Assembly: GCF_000269965.1 (NCBI RefSeq)
Contig: NC_017219.1
Coordinates: forward strand, 1,364,001-1,428,000
From: Bifidobacterium longum subsp. infantis ATCC 15697 = JCM 1222 = DSM 20088
Lineage (GTDB): Bacteria > Actinomycetota > Actinomycetes > Actinomycetales > Bifidobacteriaceae
Direction: 5' to 3'
Length of the DNA: 64,000 nucleotides
Within the stretch, counting starts at the first letter, position 1; every line of letters starts with the position of its first letter. A program made the translations under genes and the position numbers. The notes below the pieces were generated by a model. That model was given only the letters and a program-made list of their open reading frames with translations. It ran no database searches and was not told where the DNA came from. Positions 7,939-18,216 of the stretch are shown piece after piece.

Positions 7939-8989
7939 TCAGCGCAGGCCGCTCAGGACCGGATTGCCGGCCAGTATGGCATGCATGTCGGAATCGTCCG
8001 GATACCGGTCGCGCAGCACCTTGAGGCTCGCCAACGGCAGGCTCGGATTGCCGGCCAGGTTCAGGTCGGTCTGACGGTCGCCGCGTCCGGCGAACGAGCC
8101 CAGCAGCTCCGACGGCGTCCTCGGATTGTAGGCGAGCCGCCTGTCCAACATCCGGATTGTTCAAGGATGCAAGGCTTGAGGCGAGCGCGAAGTCGAGCTT
8201 CGGGCTCATGGCCGCGCCGAACGCGGCCTCGTACCGGTCGTAGGACACGTGGCTCTTCCAGTCGGCGAGCGTCGCCATGTCCATGCGCGGATGGCTCCAC
8301 ACGCGTTCTCGGATCCACGGGTCCGTGGTCCTCTCGTCGATGGCGTGCAGCGCGTCGGGACCGCAATGCGGATGGCGGAGCACCTTGCCCGCGAACACGC
8401 TGCTGTCGCGCGGATGGATGTTGACGGCGAGGGCGAGCGTCGAATCGTCCGCCGCCGGGTTCGCGGCCACGCGGCCGGCCTGCTGCATGTGCGGGTCGGC
8501 CCACAGGCTTTCCTTGACGAGTTCGGGAGCCGCGTGCGGGTTGGAGCCGACCGCGTCGACGGCCGCGTGCCTGACGCCCGGGGTCTGGTCGCGCATCCAG
8601 CCCACGCAGCGGGCGCGGAACGCGTCCGACATGACGGGGCGCATGCAGGCGCCGAACACCGTGTCCGCGCGTGCCGAATTCGACTTCTGCCGGAATACGA
8701 GCCTGTCCACGTCATCCTCCGTGAGGTTCGGATTCGACGCGAGGTACGCGTCCACCTCGGGCCGATGGGCGGCCATCAGGCCGGTGAGGTCCGGGCCGGA
8801 GGCGGTGCGAATGTACTCGATGTCATCCCTGGTGAGGGGTTCGTGCGCGCCGATGATGCGGGCGGACGGGTCCGCGTCCATGGGCGGCATCACATCATCC
8901 GGCCCGGCCGAACCGTTTTTCGTCTCGTATTGGCCGCCGTCGGGCGTGCCCTTCGGCTTGTGGCTCCTGTTGTTCCTGTCCATCACCAT
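7939..8989 (-). pseudogene. Tagged LRV/HEAT-repeat protein, frameshifted
   Basis: The N-terminal tag (DRNNRSHKPKGTPDGG) is followed by tandem helical repeats (VRHAAVDAVGSNPHAAPELV, WIRERVWSHPRMD) of the same type as the 6680 gene. The frame is clear from 8989 to about 8155 (LASSLASLNNPD). There the frame continues into nonsense, while the next frame resumes the repeat pattern exactly (LDRRLAYNPRTPSELL...) and stops at 7939. The span is 3n+1, so one extra base (or loss of two) near 8150 explains it. Alternatives are a sequencing error, a recent inactivation or a programmed shift. Intact length would be about 350 residues. The ribosome site is GGGAGGCC. Confidence 0.75.
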
Positions 8990-9027
8990 GATGGCCTCCC
9001 GTCGGTCGGTTGCGTTTCGCCATGTTC

Positions 9028-10182
<1,155 letters not shown>

Positions 10183-10241
10183 AACAGGGTCGGAAGAACT
10201 TCACAATATCGTAAACCCTGATGGAACCCGTCCGCGGGGAC

Positions 10242-10255
10242 GCATGCCCTCCTGC
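10242..10255 (+). promoter_or_regulatory. Variant start-associated motif (GCATGC)
   Basis: GACGCATGC ends 8 nt before the ATG at 10256; differs from the consensus GCATAC by one base. Confidence 0.35.
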
Positions 10256-10576
10256 ATGAACGATCGCATCGCATTCTCCACCGAACACTTCACCGTCCAC
10301 CGTCTCGACGACCCGGAACGCCCCTACCGGATCGACAACGGGGCGGGCTCCACGCGCCTCGGCGAACCGGCCTGCGTGACCATCCGCATGGACTACGGCA
10401 AGGCCCGCATCACATGGACCGGCATCGGCGCCAAGGACACCGGCGACGCCCGCCTGTTCGCCGGCCTCGTCCGCGAGGCGTGCGACGTGGCCGACCGCAT
10501 CAACCACAGCCGCGAAGGCCGGCAGGCCGCCCGGCTCGGCGACGACTACCTCGAATCGTTGGGAATCGAACGTTGA
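10256..10576 (+). CDS. Small hypothetical protein
   Basis: 106 residues from MNDRIAF. Alpha/beta character with a beta strand pattern early (ITWTGIGAK, VTIRMDYGK) and a helix at the end (EGRQAARLGDDYLESLGIER). No recognised domain. The in-frame upstream extension runs into octamer block A and is not coding. The TGA overlaps the TTG start of the nucleotidyltransferase gene (TTGA), so the two are probably co-translated. Confidence 0.65.
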   Translation: MNDRIAFSTEHFTVHRLDDPERPYRIDNGAGSTRLGEPACVTIRMDYGKARITWTGIGAKDTGDARLFAGLVREACDVADRINHSREGRQAARLGDDYLESLGIER

Positions 10577-11352
10577 ACCGTTTCGAACAGGCGCTCACCC
10601 CCTACATGGACCGTCGCGTGCTCGCCGCATGGGTGGGCGGCAGCCACGCGCACGGGCTCGCCCGTCCGGACAGTGACATCGACCTCCATCTGGTGCTCGC
10701 CCCCGAACCAGACGACATCCTCCTCGGCCGAACCGACCGTACCAAAGGCCTGCATGGGCCAGACATCACGATCACCACGCCCATCCCGCTGCTCACGGGA
10801 CTGGCCAAAGGCGCGCCCAACACGCTCGAAGCGTTGAGCCTGCCCAACGACTGCCTGCTTCTGGACGCGGGCCTCCTGCACATGCTCGCCCCATTGGCGG
10901 GCCGGCTCACCAGCCGGAACACCATCGACATGGCCCTGGGCAACGTGAAAGGCAACCTCCACCTGCTCGCCCGCGACGGCCTCGACGAACGGAAACGCCG
11001 CAAGCTGCAGGGCGAAACCATGCGCCTGCTCGCCTCCATCGGACACGTGACGGCCGGCCGGGACACGGACACGCCCTGGCCGTGCCGTCTCGACGCCGAC
11101 CTCGACGTTCTGAGGGAAATCCGCGAACATGGCATGGATGACGCGGAGCTCGCCGCCCAACTGCCCGACATGTTGGCATACGCGTCCTCCCGCCGTCTCC
11201 ACGCACCCGACCGGAAGACGATCCGCGAGACGGAACGACTGGTCGCCGGACTGATGAAAGGCCTGGTCGACGGCACGACGGCCACGTTCCCCATGGAAAG
11301 CGTGCCCGCCATGCTCGAAATCCGTTCACGGATGCGTCCTCATACGTCCTGA
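10573..11352 (+). CDS. Predicted nucleotidyltransferase (Pol-beta superfamily)
   Basis: 259 residues with a TTG start that overlaps the previous stop by 4 nt. The Pol-beta nucleotidyltransferase signature is near the N-terminus: WVGGSHAHGLARPDSDIDL, with GGS at 21-23 and the two metal-binding aspartates at about 35 and 37. The rest is helical (GLLHMLAPLAGRLTSRN; KRRKLQGETMRLL), as in COG3541-type predicted nucleotidyltransferases linked to RNA repair or NMP transfer to proteins. The next gene is Fic-like, so two possible nucleotide-transfer enzymes stand side by side. Substrate unknown. Confidence 0.8.
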   Translation: MNRFEQALTPYMDRRVLAAWVGGSHAHGLARPDSDIDLHLVLAPEPDDILLGRTDRTKGLHGPDITITTPIPLLTGLAKGAPNTLEALSLPNDCLLLDAGLLHMLAPLAGRLTSRNTIDMALGNVKGNLHLLARDGLDERKRRKLQGETMRLLASIGHVTAGRDTDTPWPCRLDADLDVLREIREHGMDDAELAAQLPDMLAYASSRRLHAPDRKTIRETERLVAGLMKGLVDGTTATFPMESVPAMLEIRSRMRPHTS

Positions 11353-11411
11353 ACACTGATTGGGATACGACCCGGTTCGATCTCGACTGGTTCAAAGGCA
11401 TCAACGCGGCC

Positions 11412-11840
11412 ATGACACGCACCGCGGCCATGCTGCCGGGCGTGTTGCGCGACAGAGGAAACGTGATCGTCGGCACGAAATACGGCACGTACACGCCGAC
11501 CGTCCCCGACCCGATCATCCTGGATTCGTGGATGGAGTCGGGCGCATCCGATAAGGGCGATCCCCTGGACGCGGCATCCCACCTGTTCGCCCGGCTCGCG
11601 AAGGCGCAACCGTTCGGCGACGGCAACAAGCGTGGCGCGCTGCTCGCCGCCAACGGGCTGCTTGTCAGGGCCGGTTCGCCGCTCATGCTCACGGTGCCCG
11701 TGAAGGAACCGGAACGCACGGGGTTCAACGATCTGCCCGGCGCCCGGTACATGCATGATGATGATCGGATCATCGTTTGGCTGGCCGATTGGAACAGGGC
11801 GGACCCGGAGATCGGGACCTGGATCAGCCCCGGCGCATGA
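11412..11840 (+). CDS. Fic/Doc-like protein with altered catalytic motif
   Basis: 142 residues from the first ATG. In-frame codons back to 11349 (LNTDWDTTRFDLDWFKGINAA) also look coding, and a CTG there would overlap the upstream TGA, so the true start may be 11349. The Fic loop reads AQPFGDGNKRG (about residues 65-75). The family motif is HxFx(D/E)GN(G/K)R, so the catalytic His is replaced by Gln while the anion-binding GNKR is kept. That predicts loss or change of AMP- or phosphate-transfer activity, or an immunity-type role. It ends with 17 nt of overlap with the convergent coupling-ATPase gene. Confidence 0.7.
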   Translation: MTRTAAMLPGVLRDRGNVIVGTKYGTYTPTVPDPIILDSWMESGASDKGDPLDAASHLFARLAKAQPFGDGNKRGALLAANGLLVRAGSPLMLTVPVKEPERTGFNDLPGARYMHDDDRIIVWLADWNRADPEIGTWISPGA

Positions 11841-13704
11841 TGCGCGCCAGTTCGGCCGCGTCCATGAGCGGGCCGGACGGTTCCGGACCGGTCGGGCGTG
11901 CCGGGACGCCGGATGGCATCGCGTCATCATCCGTTCCACCATCCGATTCGGGATCGGCGCCCCCGCCGCCGTACTCGTCGAGGCTTTCATCCCATCTGTC
12001 CTTGATGGCGCCAAGGAACGGGAACAGGCGGTAGGTGTCCGCATCCCTGAACCTGATGCGGTCCATAATCACGGTGTTGAAATGCGGGTCGTCGGCCGTG
12101 GTCTGGTCGAACGAATCCAGGTACGCGGACCGGTCGATGCCATCGGGCAGCCCGAGATGGTCGCACATCCACTTGCCCAGCGCCTTCGCGTCGTCCGTCC
12201 CGTCCGGCAGGACGGGGAAATACGTCTTGAACACGAACGGTGATTGGCCTTCGAACTCCGCGGAGCCGACGCCCTTGGACACGCCCTCGTCGAACACGTT
12301 CTGCGGACATTCCGGCACGCTTTCCGCGATGTTGAACACGAGGCCCCGCTGGTTCTTCGACGCGCGGGCCCCCATGAGCGCCTTGTTGCCGATCGCGCTT
12401 CTCAGGCTCGGCGGCATGCCGGTCGCCGCGGACGCTACCTGGTTCAGGAGAATGACCCGGTACCCGTAGGCTCGGCCCACCAGCACCAGGTCGGTGACGG
12501 TCCTGAGGATCAGTTCCTTGACCTGCGCGTCATGCTTCTCCTCCCAGACGGGCGGCAACGCGGTCTTCGGCAGGCTGCCCGCCGACTTGTGCCCGACCGT
12601 CAGCTGGGTGAACTCGTCGCAGACGACGAGCCGCAACGGCATCCGCCTCTTCTCCTCGTCGGTCAGCTGGTACCAGTTCTGGTAGCCGCGCCGGCGGAAG
12701 AACTCAGCGCGCGGCCCGCCCTTGTCGATGTCGGCCATGCACGTCTTCAATACGCCGAGCGTCTGGAGCAGGCTGTCGCAGCCCCAGCCGTTCTCGTGGA
12801 TCCAGGGGCGCGCCCAATAATAGTCGGCGGCCTTGGTGAAATGGTCGCAGACGAACAGCTCCACCTGTCCGGTGGCCAGCTGGTCGGCGATGATGTCGTT
12901 GCCGAACACGCTTTTGCCCGCGCCCGGAAGGCCTCCCAGATAGATGCTGGGGGAGGCCTTCCAGTCGAGGATCGCGGGCTCCGCCGTTTTGCCGGGTCTG
13001 GCGAGCCTGACGCCGAAACGTGTGCGGTCCCTGTCCGCGCCCAGATGGTCGAACGGGAGTTGCACGAGTCTGGGGAACGTCCTGGGCAGGCCGGGATGGA
13101 TGTCGATGGTCCCGTTCTTCGGATCGGCCTCGAACCACCATCCGAGGCGTCCGATCTGCTCGCAGGCGGCATCCACCTTCGCATCGTATTTGTCCGCCTG
13201 GTAGACGATTCCGTCGTCGAGGATGGCATGCCATCCGCCGTCCTCGACGGGCGTCATGCGCAGATCCCAGTCGTGCAGGCCCATGGCGGCGGCCAGCTGC
13301 CCGCGTGCGGTGGCCTGCGCGTCCGTCAAACGTTCGAGCAGCGCCTTGCCCTCGTACGGGTGGAACACGGTGAGCCGGTATCCGGGGTATTTCGTCTCGT
13401 ACACGGCCTGCACCTCGGCGCCCTTGCTGGGCTTCGAATGTTCGGCGCTCAGGTTGATTTCGAGGCTGGAGTCGTCGCGCATGTCGACGCTGGACGACTG
13501 CCGGTCGACAAGGACGGCGACATGCCGGTCCCGGTCGATGAACTCGAGGCGGGCGGCCTTGGCCTCCGGATGCCCGGCCTGCCATTTCGCTATCTGCCGG
13601 TCGAGTAGAGCCCGGTGGCTGCCGTTGTTCGCCGGATCGAAGTCGACGCTGCCCCCCGCCCGGGTCTTCACATGGACGGGGTACTCGTATTCGAATCTGA
13701 TCAT
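11824..13704 (-). CDS. FtsK/TcpA-type conjugative coupling ATPase
   Basis: 626 residues. Walker A is GLPGAGKS at 258-265 and Walker B is LRLVVCDEF near 357-365. A later block (VGRAYGYRVILLNQVASAATGMPPSLRSAIGNK) corresponds to the FtsK/HerA region with the polar finger Gln/Asn. The N-terminal ~230 residues lack membrane helices and look like an alpha/beta adaptor. TcpA-class proteins couple the processed DNA to the conjugation channel. No transmembrane segment is visible, unlike VirD4 proper, so membrane contact may come from a partner. GCATAG lies 9 nt before the ATG. It stands apart from the channel genes at 21-30 kb. Confidence 0.85.
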   Translation of the reverse strand: MIRFEYEYPVHVKTRAGGSVDFDPANNGSHRALLDRQIAKWQAGHPEAKAARLEFIDRDRHVAVLVDRQSSSVDMRDDSSLEINLSAEHSKPSKGAEVQAVYETKYPGYRLTVFHPYEGKALLERLTDAQATARGQLAAAMGLHDWDLRMTPVEDGGWHAILDDGIVYQADKYDAKVDAACEQIGRLGWWFEADPKNGTIDIHPGLPRTFPRLVQLPFDHLGADRDRTRFGVRLARPGKTAEPAILDWKASPSIYLGGLPGAGKSVFGNDIIADQLATGQVELFVCDHFTKAADYYWARPWIHENGWGCDSLLQTLGVLKTCMADIDKGGPRAEFFRRRGYQNWYQLTDEEKRRMPLRLVVCDEFTQLTVGHKSAGSLPKTALPPVWEEKHDAQVKELILRTVTDLVLVGRAYGYRVILLNQVASAATGMPPSLRSAIGNKALMGARASKNQRGLVFNIAESVPECPQNVFDEGVSKGVGSAEFEGQSPFVFKTYFPVLPDGTDDAKALGKWMCDHLGLPDGIDRSAYLDSFDQTTADDPHFNTVIMDRIRFRDADTYRLFPFLGAIKDRWDESLDEYGGGGADPESDGGTDDDAMPSGVPARPTGPEPSGPLMDAAELARIMRRG

Positions 13705-13719
13705 GCGGGCCGGCTATGC
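13705..13719 (-). promoter_or_regulatory. Start-associated GCATAG motif
   Basis: GCATAG (minus, 13714-13719), 9-nt spacer GCCGGCCCG, then ATG at 13704. Confidence 0.6.
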
Positions 13720-13757
13720 CGGGCCCGGACGCATTCGGGAAGGCATGCGTTCACCCG

Positions 13758-15071
13758 TCAGTTCTCGATGGGCTTCCATTCGCCGCCGTTCGACTCCTCG
13801 AACCGTCGGCGGGCCCGTCGCTCCCAGGCGGGCGAGCCGGGCTTCTCCCGGCAGATCCAGCTCATCACGCTCGACGGTTTGACGCCGTTCGCCGTGATGA
13901 TCGTATGGTCCACCGGATACGTGCTACCGTCGCTCATGTGCCCGATTCCCGGCCGGTCATGCTCCATGCGGAACGTGTGGGTCTTCGCGTCCGCCGTCAC
14001 GTATTCGATGCCCGGATCCCAGCGTGCCAGGGCGAGCGCCCCGGTGACGCCCCGGTGTTTGGCGGCCAGGCGCAGCATGGCGGCCTGGCCGACGTCGGGG
14101 CCGAGTCCGGCGAACGGCTTCACGATTCTCTCGTCCGGGTCGAACACGTCAGGATCCGCGGCCATGAACGCCCGGTACTCGTGTTCGTCATCGCACAACG
14201 CGTCGCGCAGCTGCCGGTAGCGTCGGGTCGGTTTCCTCCCGTCCAACAGTTGTTGCTCCAGTTTCCTGAACTCCTTGGATTTCCGGTATTCGCGCCCCGC
14301 CTGCGGGTTCCAGCCGTCCTCCTGGAGTTCGCGCAGCGTGTCGGCGAACGCCATCTTGTCATCGAACGCGCTGCCGTTGATCAGTCCACGGTCGACGTTC
14401 TTCTTGTACAGGTCGCGCATCTCATCGTTCAACGGATTCAGATGTCCTTCCGTTGCCGCAGCATATCGGGCCTGTTTGGTCTGGGTGCCTTTCCATGCGG
14501 CTTCGTAGCGGCGTTCGGCGGCCTCCCCGTCGTAGTCGCTTACCCAATTCTCTGGTTGTGGTCCCTTCCACGTGTCCGCCTGTTCGTCTGGCCGTACGGG
14601 CTCCAATCCGAGATTGCGGAGCTCCCGGTTCGGGTCCAATGCGGTTTCGATGATGTGTTGCCGGGTTTCCTGTTCCAATCGCGCGCGATCATAGGATTTC
14701 ACCGGTATGCCGTCATAGGCGGCCTGTATGTGGTTGATGACATAGTCAGCGTGCGAGCCGTCCGGCATCCGTGGATCGTATCGCAGGTTCGCCACGATCA
14801 ACGGCATGTCATCCTCTTCGTCCGGCATGGCCTGCCGGCCGACCAGCAGGTTCAGGCGGGTCGCCGCATAACCCGCGTATGCGGCGACGTCCGGATCCAT
14901 CATGATCGCGTTCATCGCGTCGTCCATCGCATCGTCCAGCCGACGTCCGCCGGCCGACGGCGGGACGATGTCGTCGCCGGCCGCCTGCGGGCCGATCGTG
15001 TCGAACGTGCCCGCCACCCCCTGGGGCAGGCCCTTCGGCCTGTGGCTCCTGTTGTTCCTGTCTACCGTCAT
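13758..15071 (-). CDS. Large tagged protein (DRNNRSHRPKGLPQGVAGTF)
   Basis: 437 residues; the tag occupies residues 4-23 in its LPQG subtype. After a linker with PPSAGGRR come mostly helical, highly charged segments (EFRKLEQQLLDGRKPTRRYRQLRDALCDDEHE) and a C-terminal part with SDGSTYPVDHTIITANGVKPSSVMSWICR that looks like a compact alpha/beta domain with a lone Cys. No signal peptide, no recognised family. The IS605-type element sits immediately upstream of its leader, so its original upstream context is lost. Confidence 0.75.
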   Translation of the reverse strand: MTVDRNNRSHRPKGLPQGVAGTFDTIGPQAAGDDIVPPSAGGRRLDDAMDDAMNAIMMDPDVAAYAGYAATRLNLLVGRQAMPDEEDDMPLIVANLRYDPRMPDGSHADYVINHIQAAYDGIPVKSYDRARLEQETRQHIIETALDPNRELRNLGLEPVRPDEQADTWKGPQPENWVSDYDGEAAERRYEAAWKGTQTKQARYAAATEGHLNPLNDEMRDLYKKNVDRGLINGSAFDDKMAFADTLRELQEDGWNPQAGREYRKSKEFRKLEQQLLDGRKPTRRYRQLRDALCDDEHEYRAFMAADPDVFDPDERIVKPFAGLGPDVGQAAMLRLAAKHRGVTGALALARWDPGIEYVTADAKTHTFRMEHDRPGIGHMSDGSTYPVDHTIITANGVKPSSVMSWICREKPGSPAWERRARRRFEESNGGEWKPIEN

Positions 15072-15164
15072 GGTCGTCTCCGTTCTACGAATACCGGATC
15101 TTGTTCCGGCTGCCTGCTATACGGGGCGGGGTCGCATGTTCCGGCCTGCATCCTCCTGGACGCA

Positions 15165-15270
15165 GGTTGACATCCTCCCCACGGCTAAAGCCGGGGGATT
15201 CCCTTCACAGCCCGGACTCCAACGGAACTTCCGGCCTGAGTTGAGGGGGTTGACGCTTCATCGGGCCGCC
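15165..15270 (-). ncRNA. Candidate omega RNA of the second TnpB element
   Basis: 3' end of tnpB plus right-end hairpin (GAATCCCCCGGCTTTAGC...) reading toward 15165. The guide would be the flank below 15165. Position by analogy with IS605 elements only. Confidence 0.3.
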
Positions 15271-16642
15271 AATGCGGATCCTCCACGTCCAAGGCGGTAT
15301 CCCCGCCCGTTTTGGCTAAAGCGCGGCTGAGAATGTTTTCAGCCGCGTTGACGTCCGCGTTCGCCCTATACCCGCACTTGACGCAATGGAAGACCGCTTG
15401 GCTCTCGCGGTTCCCCTTGGCGACATGCCCGCACTCATGGCAGGCTTGGCTGGTATAGGCGGCGGGGACGATGGCAAGACGGCCGCCATTGGCGCCCATC
15501 TTGTCCTGAAGCCGCTTCGATATGCGACCCCAACAGTTGATTAAAATCGACCGGTCGAGCCCGGCCTTGGCCTTCGCGCCGTTATGGAGGTATCGGCCCG
15601 GATTCGCCGGATCCGGCCTCGGCTTCGGCCGCTTCGTCATGGCTTGGACGTCTAGGTCCTCCATGGCGATGAGAATGTTGGCCTTGGCGAGCCTTGTCGT
15701 GGTCTTCTCGATCCAGTCGTTGCGGCGACGAATAATACGGCTGTTCAGGGCGTTGAACTCGGACAAGGTCTTCCGACGGCGCTTCGACTCGAACTTGGCG
15801 ATCCTGCCGCCTCTGGCCTCGTTGGTCCGGTCCTGGCGGGTCATCCGGCGCTGGAGGTATTTCAACCGCTTCAGCTCGGCCTTCGACGGCTTCGGCATGT
15901 CCCTGAAGGTCCTGTCGGACAAAGCCAGAGTGTGCACGCAGCCACGGTCGATGCCGACCATGCCGTTGCCCATTCTTGGCAATGGCGATGGCATATTGAC
16001 GAACACGAGGCTACGATGGGTCCAGTCGACATGGACGCTGGTGTAGGGCCGTATCGGCTGGCTCACGCGCACATGGATGACGATGCGCCAATAGAGCTTT
16101 TCACCGGGCTTGCGCCATCTTGTAGGATTCATGCCGGCGATGACGACCACACCGGACTTCCGGCCGGTCCGATGAAAAAGCGCGTTGCCTGTCTTGGAGG
16201 CGTTGCGCCAGCAGACGAAACCAAGGCCGCGATGCCGCGACTTGAAACCGGGAACACGGCCTCCAATGGTCTTCCTGCGTTTGAGTCCGGCGAACCATTC
16301 GGTATTCTCGATTCTGTCCGTGCTGGACAGTATGGGCGCCGGAATGCCCGCCATCCACGAGCATCGAAGACGGGCCTCTTTATCCGAAAGCAAATCAGCC
16401 ACGTTGGGGCCACCCAAAGGCTCCTTGACCCAGTCGATGATCCCGCCGGCCTCGTCCTTGACGGGCACGTTGTGCGGGCGCTGCTCGCGCCTTTGGTTGA
16501 ATCGGGTGCGCCATCCGTCGCACAGCCATACCATGACGCGCTCGGGATTACGGGTCCAACAGGGATTGCCGCAGTGGTCCACTCCCAGGAAGACGCTCGC
16601 GCCAACGTGCTTGACGCCGTCGATGCGGACCTTCTGGCTCAT
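15185..16642 (-). CDS. tnpB: TnpB RNA-guided nuclease
   Basis: 485 residues, slightly long for TnpB because of an N-terminal region (DHCGNPCWTRNPERVM) and a C-terminal tail after the zinc finger. The RuvC triad is intact: D232 (GIDRGC), E328 (MEDLD), D430 (NADVNAA). Zinc-finger cysteines are ACHECGH and HCVKCGY. The start ATG at 16642 follows GCAAGGAGGTGG, a strong ribosome site. It is clearly related to, but not identical with, the partial TnpB at the window start. Confidence 0.93.
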   Translation of the reverse strand: MSQKVRIDGVKHVGASVFLGVDHCGNPCWTRNPERVMVWLCDGWRTRFNQRREQRPHNVPVKDEAGGIIDWVKEPLGGPNVADLLSDKEARLRCSWMAGIPAPILSSTDRIENTEWFAGLKRRKTIGGRVPGFKSRHRGLGFVCWRNASKTGNALFHRTGRKSGVVVIAGMNPTRWRKPGEKLYWRIVIHVRVSQPIRPYTSVHVDWTHRSLVFVNMPSPLPRMGNGMVGIDRGCVHTLALSDRTFRDMPKPSKAELKRLKYLQRRMTRQDRTNEARGGRIAKFESKRRRKTLSEFNALNSRIIRRRNDWIEKTTTRLAKANILIAMEDLDVQAMTKRPKPRPDPANPGRYLHNGAKAKAGLDRSILINCWGRISKRLQDKMGANGGRLAIVPAAYTSQACHECGHVAKGNRESQAVFHCVKCGYRANADVNAAENILSRALAKTGGDTALDVEDPHWRPDEASTPSTQAGSSVGVRAVKGIPRL

Positions 16643-16859
16643 CGTGGACCACCTCCTTGCATCACGGTCCTATGCGTCCCGGCCTTGAACCCCAGCGCTG
16701 AAGCGCGGGGCATGAATTTTTTCGGTCATGGCGTGCACGGCTGGTTCACGTCGAAACCGTATTCGTCCCCGCATGACATGCCGCCGAACGGCATCCGGGG
16801 GGGGTGAGACGGCAACGGTCCTGCCGTCTGACAGCCGACCGGAAAACCGTGCCCCTGAC

Positions 16860-16873
16860 GCATACGACGGGGC
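16860..16873 (+). promoter_or_regulatory. Start-associated GCATAC motif
   Basis: GCATAC 16860-16865, spacer GACGGGGC, ATG at 16874. The 3' half is almost identical to the motif before 6680. Confidence 0.6.
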
Positions 16874-17836
16874 ATGGGGTCATCAAAACACCACCGGTGG
16901 CTGACCGGCGCGAAGGCGGCGAAGGCCGACGAATTCTACACGACGTACGAGGCGATCGACAGGGAGCTGAGACACTACAAGACGGATCTGAAAGACCGTC
17001 ACGTGATCTGCGACTGCAACGACCGGCCCGACAGGAGCATGTTCGTCTCATGGACGCTCGACCACATGAACGAATACGGAATCGCGTCCCTCACCTGCAC
17101 GAGCTTCCAACCCGACCATGGCACCCTGTTCGACGACGGGACGCCCGCCATGCAATGGCATGTCGACAACGACGGCCGCGGGGGGGGGTATTCGATCGCG
17201 GACCTGGCCGCCCGCCCATTGGACGGCGACGGCTCCTTCGACTCGCCCGAATGCGAACACCTGCTCGACCGGCCCGGCGCGATCGTCGTCACCAACCCGC
17301 CGTTCAGCCACGCCATCCGGTTCATGCGCATGCTCCGCCGGCATCCCGCGACCGACTACCTGATCGTCGCCAACCTGAACCTCACCACCGCCAACGACGT
17401 ATTCCCCATGATCAAGGAGGGACGCTGCCTCGTCGGCCTGAGCATCCACTCGGGCAGCATGTTCTTCCGACTGCCCGACGACCGACCGAAGACGGGAAGC
17501 ATGATCCGGCCCGACGGCACGGTCGGCGTCAACAGCATCCGATGGCTCACCAGCCTCGCCGCCGCACGCGCCGACAAGACCTGGCCTCCCACGGGACACA
17601 CGTACCGGGGACATGAGGACGAGTATCCGGAATATGATGCCTACGACGCGATCAACGTGGACTCCATGCGCATGATGCCCGACGATCACGACGGGCCGAT
17701 GGGCGTCCCGTTGAACTTCCTCGAACATTGGGCGCCCGGCAACGGGTTCATGCTGCTCGACAACCTCGACGACCCGACGATCGACGGACGTCGCCTGTAC
17801 AAGCGACTGCTCGTCAGACGGACGCGGGACGCATGA
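16874..17836 (+). CDS. EcoRI-family adenine-specific DNA methyltransferase
   Basis: 320 residues. The N-terminus has the family pattern KADEFYTTYEAIDRELRHYK (residues ~14-33), then HVICDCND. The catalytic N-P-P-F motif lies in VTNPPFS at about 140-145, followed by LIVANLN. These match the EcoRI methylase family, which makes N6-methyladenine. No restriction endonuclease is adjacent, so it looks like an orphan, self-protecting methyltransferase. It is one of three different DNA methyltransferases in the window. It has its own start motif and no ribosome site, consistent with leaderless translation. Confidence 0.85.
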   Translation: MGSSKHHRWLTGAKAAKADEFYTTYEAIDRELRHYKTDLKDRHVICDCNDRPDRSMFVSWTLDHMNEYGIASLTCTSFQPDHGTLFDDGTPAMQWHVDNDGRGGGYSIADLAARPLDGDGSFDSPECEHLLDRPGAIVVTNPPFSHAIRFMRMLRRHPATDYLIVANLNLTTANDVFPMIKEGRCLVGLSIHSGSMFFRLPDDRPKTGSMIRPDGTVGVNSIRWLTSLAAARADKTWPPTGHTYRGHEDEYPEYDAYDAINVDSMRMMPDDHDGPMGVPLNFLEHWAPGNGFMLLDNLDDPTIDGRRLYKRLLVRRTRDA

Positions 17837-17896
17837 TCCACGCCGCCCGCGCATGCAGGCGGAACCCCGTGGGATAAACCGCCGTCCACGAACAGC

Positions 17897-18211
17897 GTGA
17901 TACGAATCTTGTTGAAGGACGAACGGGACGCCGGCCGGTTCCTCACGGAATGCCGTCAACGGGGACTGGACGCGCGCCCTGAGGAACGACGCCCCGTCGG
18001 CACGGTCAAACGCGTCGGGCCTGAACCCGCCGCCGGCTCGACGCGCATCCGGGCCGGCGGCATATCGGCGTCGCCGCCAACCGGAAGGCCACGAACGCGG
18101 CCGATGGAAGATCCGCAGCGGACAACGCCGCGGATTCGAAAACCACGAATACGAGGCCCGGACCATCCGCGAGAACGACGAATGGCATGTGTACGCGCGC
18201 CAATGACGTCC
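17897..18211 (+). pseudogene. Decayed small gene with frameshift
   Basis: A GTG-started frame (IRILLKDERDAGRFLTECRQRG) looks coding to about 17990. A different frame looks coding at the end (GRWKIRSGQRRGFENHEY, then EWHVYARQ and stop at 18209-18211). No single frame keeps protein-like composition throughout, so a frameshift in the middle is likely. Function not recognised. The tail EWHVYA recalls WHVYA in the tagged gene at 7461. It may be only a chance pattern. Confidence 0.35.
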
Positions 18212-18216
18212 CTGTT

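Larger units (their letters stand above)
15165..16740 (-). mobile_element. IS200/IS605-superfamily TnpB-only element (complete)
   Basis: The tnpB gene reads leftward. The right end at about 15165-15200 has the stem-loop and GGAGGATGTCAA on the minus strand. The left end at about 16690-16725 has the hairpin CCCCGCGCTTCAGCGCTGGGG. No tnpA gene, so movement would need a transposase elsewhere. On the far side (16733-16799, minus) a short open frame MPFGGMSCGDEYGFDV may be the remnant of a gene split by the insertion. Confidence 0.8.
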
